Assembly (NCBI GenBank): GCA_964518405.1
Contig: CAZFGB010000010.1
Location: 1 to 7,403 of the forward strand
From: VXNE01 sp964518405
Lineage (GTDB): Bacteria; Pseudomonadota; Gammaproteobacteria; Pseudomonadales; Azotimanducaceae
Reading direction: 5' to 3'
DNA: 7,403 nucleotides
Part shown: positions 6,501 to 7,403 of the stretch, piece by piece
How the letters are laid out: every line of letters begins with the position of its first letter
Position numbering within the stretch: position 1 is the first letter of the stretch
Made by a program: the position numbers and the translations under genes
The notes under the pieces: model-generated
The model's database searches: none
Told to the model about the DNA's origin: nothing
The model's input: the letters and a program-made list of their open reading frames with translations, nothing else

Positions 6501-7403
6501 TTGTCGAGACGGCGACGTACGAGCGGCTGCAAAGCGCCTTGGATGGCAACGCCGTGGCGAGCGCCCCGGAAAAATCGCGGGGCGACAAGATTGACGCGGA
6601 TTACCTGGCCGCGCTGCCGAAAGACGACTGGTTCAAGATTCGCATGGCGGTCGACGCCCTGAACGATCAGCTCGACCGCGCTGCGCGCCAGCTCAAGGAA
6701 CGCAAGGCCGCGCTCGACGCCCGCTTCGATGACAAGATGGCGAAGCTGAAGTCGGGCGATGAAATGGCGCCGGGCGTGCTCAAGATCGTGAAGGTGTATC
6801 TGGCCATCAAGCGTCACATACAACCGGGCGACAAGATGGCGGGCAGACACGGCAACAAGGGCGTGATTTCCGCCATCATGCCGATCGAGGACATGCCGTT
6901 CGATGAGAACGGAGAACCGGTGGACATTGTGCTGAATCCGCTCGGCGTGCCGAAACGGATGAACGTCGGACAGGTTCTGGAAACCCATCTCGGGTGGGCC
7001 GCCAAGGGAATCGGCGAGCGGATAGGGCAACTGCTCGACGCGCGCGATGCCAACGGGGGCGCGCCCGCGCGGGTTCGGGAATATCTCGAAGAGGTCTACA
7101 ACGGGTTCGAGGGACGCGAAGAGGATTTCGATCAACTCACCGACGCCGAAGTGCTTGAGCTTGCGGCGAACCTCACCGAGGGATTGCCCATCGCCACGCC
7201 GGTCTTCGACGGCGCGAAGGAGGAAGTCATCAAGAGGATGCTGGAACTCTCGGGCCTGCCAGCCAGCGGCCAGACCACGCTCTACGATGGGCGCACCGGC
7301 GACAAGTTCGATTCACCCGTGACGATCGGCTACATGTACATGATGAAGCTGAATCACCTGGTGGACGACAAGATGCACGCGCGCTCCACCGGATCCTACA
7401 GCC
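3587..7403 (+). CDS. rpoB: RNA polymerase subunit beta (RpoB), 3'-truncated by the window edge
   Basis: RpoB forms, with beta', the catalytic core of RNA polymerase. The frame is open from ATG 3587 to the last base: 1272 residues, with about 90 missing by comparison with E. coli (1342). Seen in order: N-terminal TEKKRIRKDFG; EQEVYMGEVPLMTDNGTFIVNGTERVVVSQLHRSPG; betaSI1 at about 228-345; the rifampicin cluster GSSQLSQFMDQQNPLSEVTH (514-533) and on to SALGPGG; RPIETPEGP-type fork loop (CPIETPEGPNIGLIN); NFEDSILISER with E819/D820; betaSI2 at about 950-1060, roughly 12 residues longer than in E. coli; GDKMAGRHGNKG with catalytic-centre lysines K1083 and K1091; and KMHARSTGSYS at the edge. K536 stands where E. 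coli has R529. No frameshift or internal stop is present. rpoC is expected downstream. Confidence 0.99.
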   Translation, partial: MTYTFTEKKRIRKDFGKLPEIMQLPYLLSTQLESYSKFLQRDVAARYRQDVGLHAAFRSVFPIISYSGNAALEYVDYRLGEPVFDVKESVLRATTFAAPLRVKVRLIIYDRDSSQKPAPVKDIKEQEVYMGEVPLMTDNGTFIVNGTERVVVSQLHRSPGVFFDHDRGKTHSSGKLLYNARVIPYRGSWLDFEFDPKDLVFVRIDRRRKLPATVMLRALGYSSEDILTMFFDMNVFHFKKDGYSVDLVPERMRGEVASFDMTDRSGNVIVESGRRITARHVRMLERSGLRRLDVPREYLVDRVLARDVVDPETGEIIVPCNTVIDDDMMDEFGDRKVKTVETIYTNDLDCGSYISDTLGNDVTRTQLDALVEIYRMMRPGEPPTKEAAENLFKNLFFSEERYDLSAVGRMKFNRRLGRDEIVGAGTLANEDIVEVLRTLIDIRNGKGSVDDIDHLGNRRVRSVGEMAENAFRIGLIRVERAVKERLSLAESEGLMPQDMINAKPVAASIKEFFGSSQLSQFMDQQNPLSEVTHKRKVSALGPGGLTRERAGFEVRDVHPTHYGRVCPIETPEGPNIGLINSLATYARTNEYGFLETPYRRVVDGKVTDEIEYLSAIDEAEYVIAQANSQVENGELAEDLVDVRHQNEFTKTSSGNVDYMDVSPKQVVSVAAALIPFLEHDDANRALMGSNMQRQAVPTIRTETPLVGTGMERHVARDSGVCVIAERGGTVDSVDAGRIIIRVADEETDAGEAGVDIYNLTKFTRSNQNTCINQRPLVRKGDVIEKGDILADGPSIDKGELALGQNMRIAFMPWNGYNFEDSILISERVVQEDRFTSVHIQELSCIARDTKLGPEEITADIPNVGESALGKLDESGIVYIGAEVVAGDVLVGKVTPKGETQLTPEEKLLRAIFGEKASDVKDTSLRVPTGVKGTIIDVRVLTRDGVEKDKRAMDLEREELAQIRKDLDDEYRIVETATYERLQSALDGNAVASAPEKSRGDKIDADYLAALPKDDWFKIRMAVDALNDQLDRAARQLKERKAALDARFDDKMAKLKSGDEMAPGVLKIVKVYLAIKRHIQPGDKMAGRHGNKGVISAIMPIEDMPFDENGEPVDIVLNPLGVPKRMNVGQVLETHLGWAAKGIGERIGQLLDARDANGGAPARVREYLEEVYNGFEGREEDFDQLTDAEVLELAANLTEGLPIATPVFDGAKEEVIKRMLELSGLPASGQTTLYDGRTGDKFDSPVTIGYMYMMKLNHLVDDKMHARSTGSYS

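Noticed and set aside
4796..7135. A 779-codon open frame on the minus strand opposite rpoB
   Set aside because: It is in exact codon register with rpoB, so it stays open simply because rpoB uses no TTA, CTA or TCA codons over this stretch, as expected in a GC-rich gene. It ends at a CTA Leu codon of rpoB. The translation is low in complexity and rich in His, Val, Arg and Asp, with no recognisable domain.

Overview
This window is one continuous stretch of the conserved bacterial 'beta operon' region, all on the + strand: the 3' part of tRNA-Trp(CCA), then secE, nusG, rplK (L11), rplA (L1), rplJ (L10), rplL (L7/L12) and the first 1272 codons of rpoB, which runs off the right edge. There are no mobile elements, CRISPR arrays, phage genes or accessory genes. 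The long minus-strand open frames are codon-bias shadows.

The source looks like a GC-rich gammaproteobacterium outside the enterics. SecE is the longer three-membrane-segment form with the AREARTE-like cytosolic helix. NusG and RpoB read close to the Escherichia/Pseudomonas versions. RpoB carries both lineage-specific inserts (betaSI1 and betaSI2), and betaSI2 is about 12 residues longer than in E. coli, as I remember for Pseudomonas-like proteins. I cannot name the order from the sequence alone.

Layout. 1-70: tRNA-Trp lacking its first six bases. 71-113: short spacer with a perfect 7-bp hairpin. 114-1044: secE-nusG (protein export and transcription elongation), 4 nt apart. 1064-3262: rplKAJL, encoding the L11/L1/L10/L12 stalk proteins, with gaps of 19, 2, 4 and 120 nt. 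3263-3586: a 324-nt non-coding stretch packed with RNA-type secondary structure. It ends in a textbook hairpin plus T6 terminator-like element only 22 nt before rpoB. 3587-7403: partial rpoB.

The genes link translation, transcription and export. L11, L10 and L12 form the GTPase-associated region of the large subunit and L1 the opposite stalk. NusG couples RNA polymerase to the ribosome (via S10) or to Rho. RpoB is the polymerase beta subunit. SecE is a core part of the SecYEG channel. The gaps from secE to rplJ are too short to hold the separate promoters and leaders known in E. coli. This suggests that most of the cluster is read as one transcript, with the largest regulatory opportunities before rplL and before rpoB.

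I found no previously undescribed system. The points most worth a second look are the rplL-rpoB attenuator region, the absence of room for an L10 leader, a three-repeat L10 C-terminal helix that predicts three L12 dimers, and a natural Arg-to-Lys change in the rifampicin-resistance region of RpoB.
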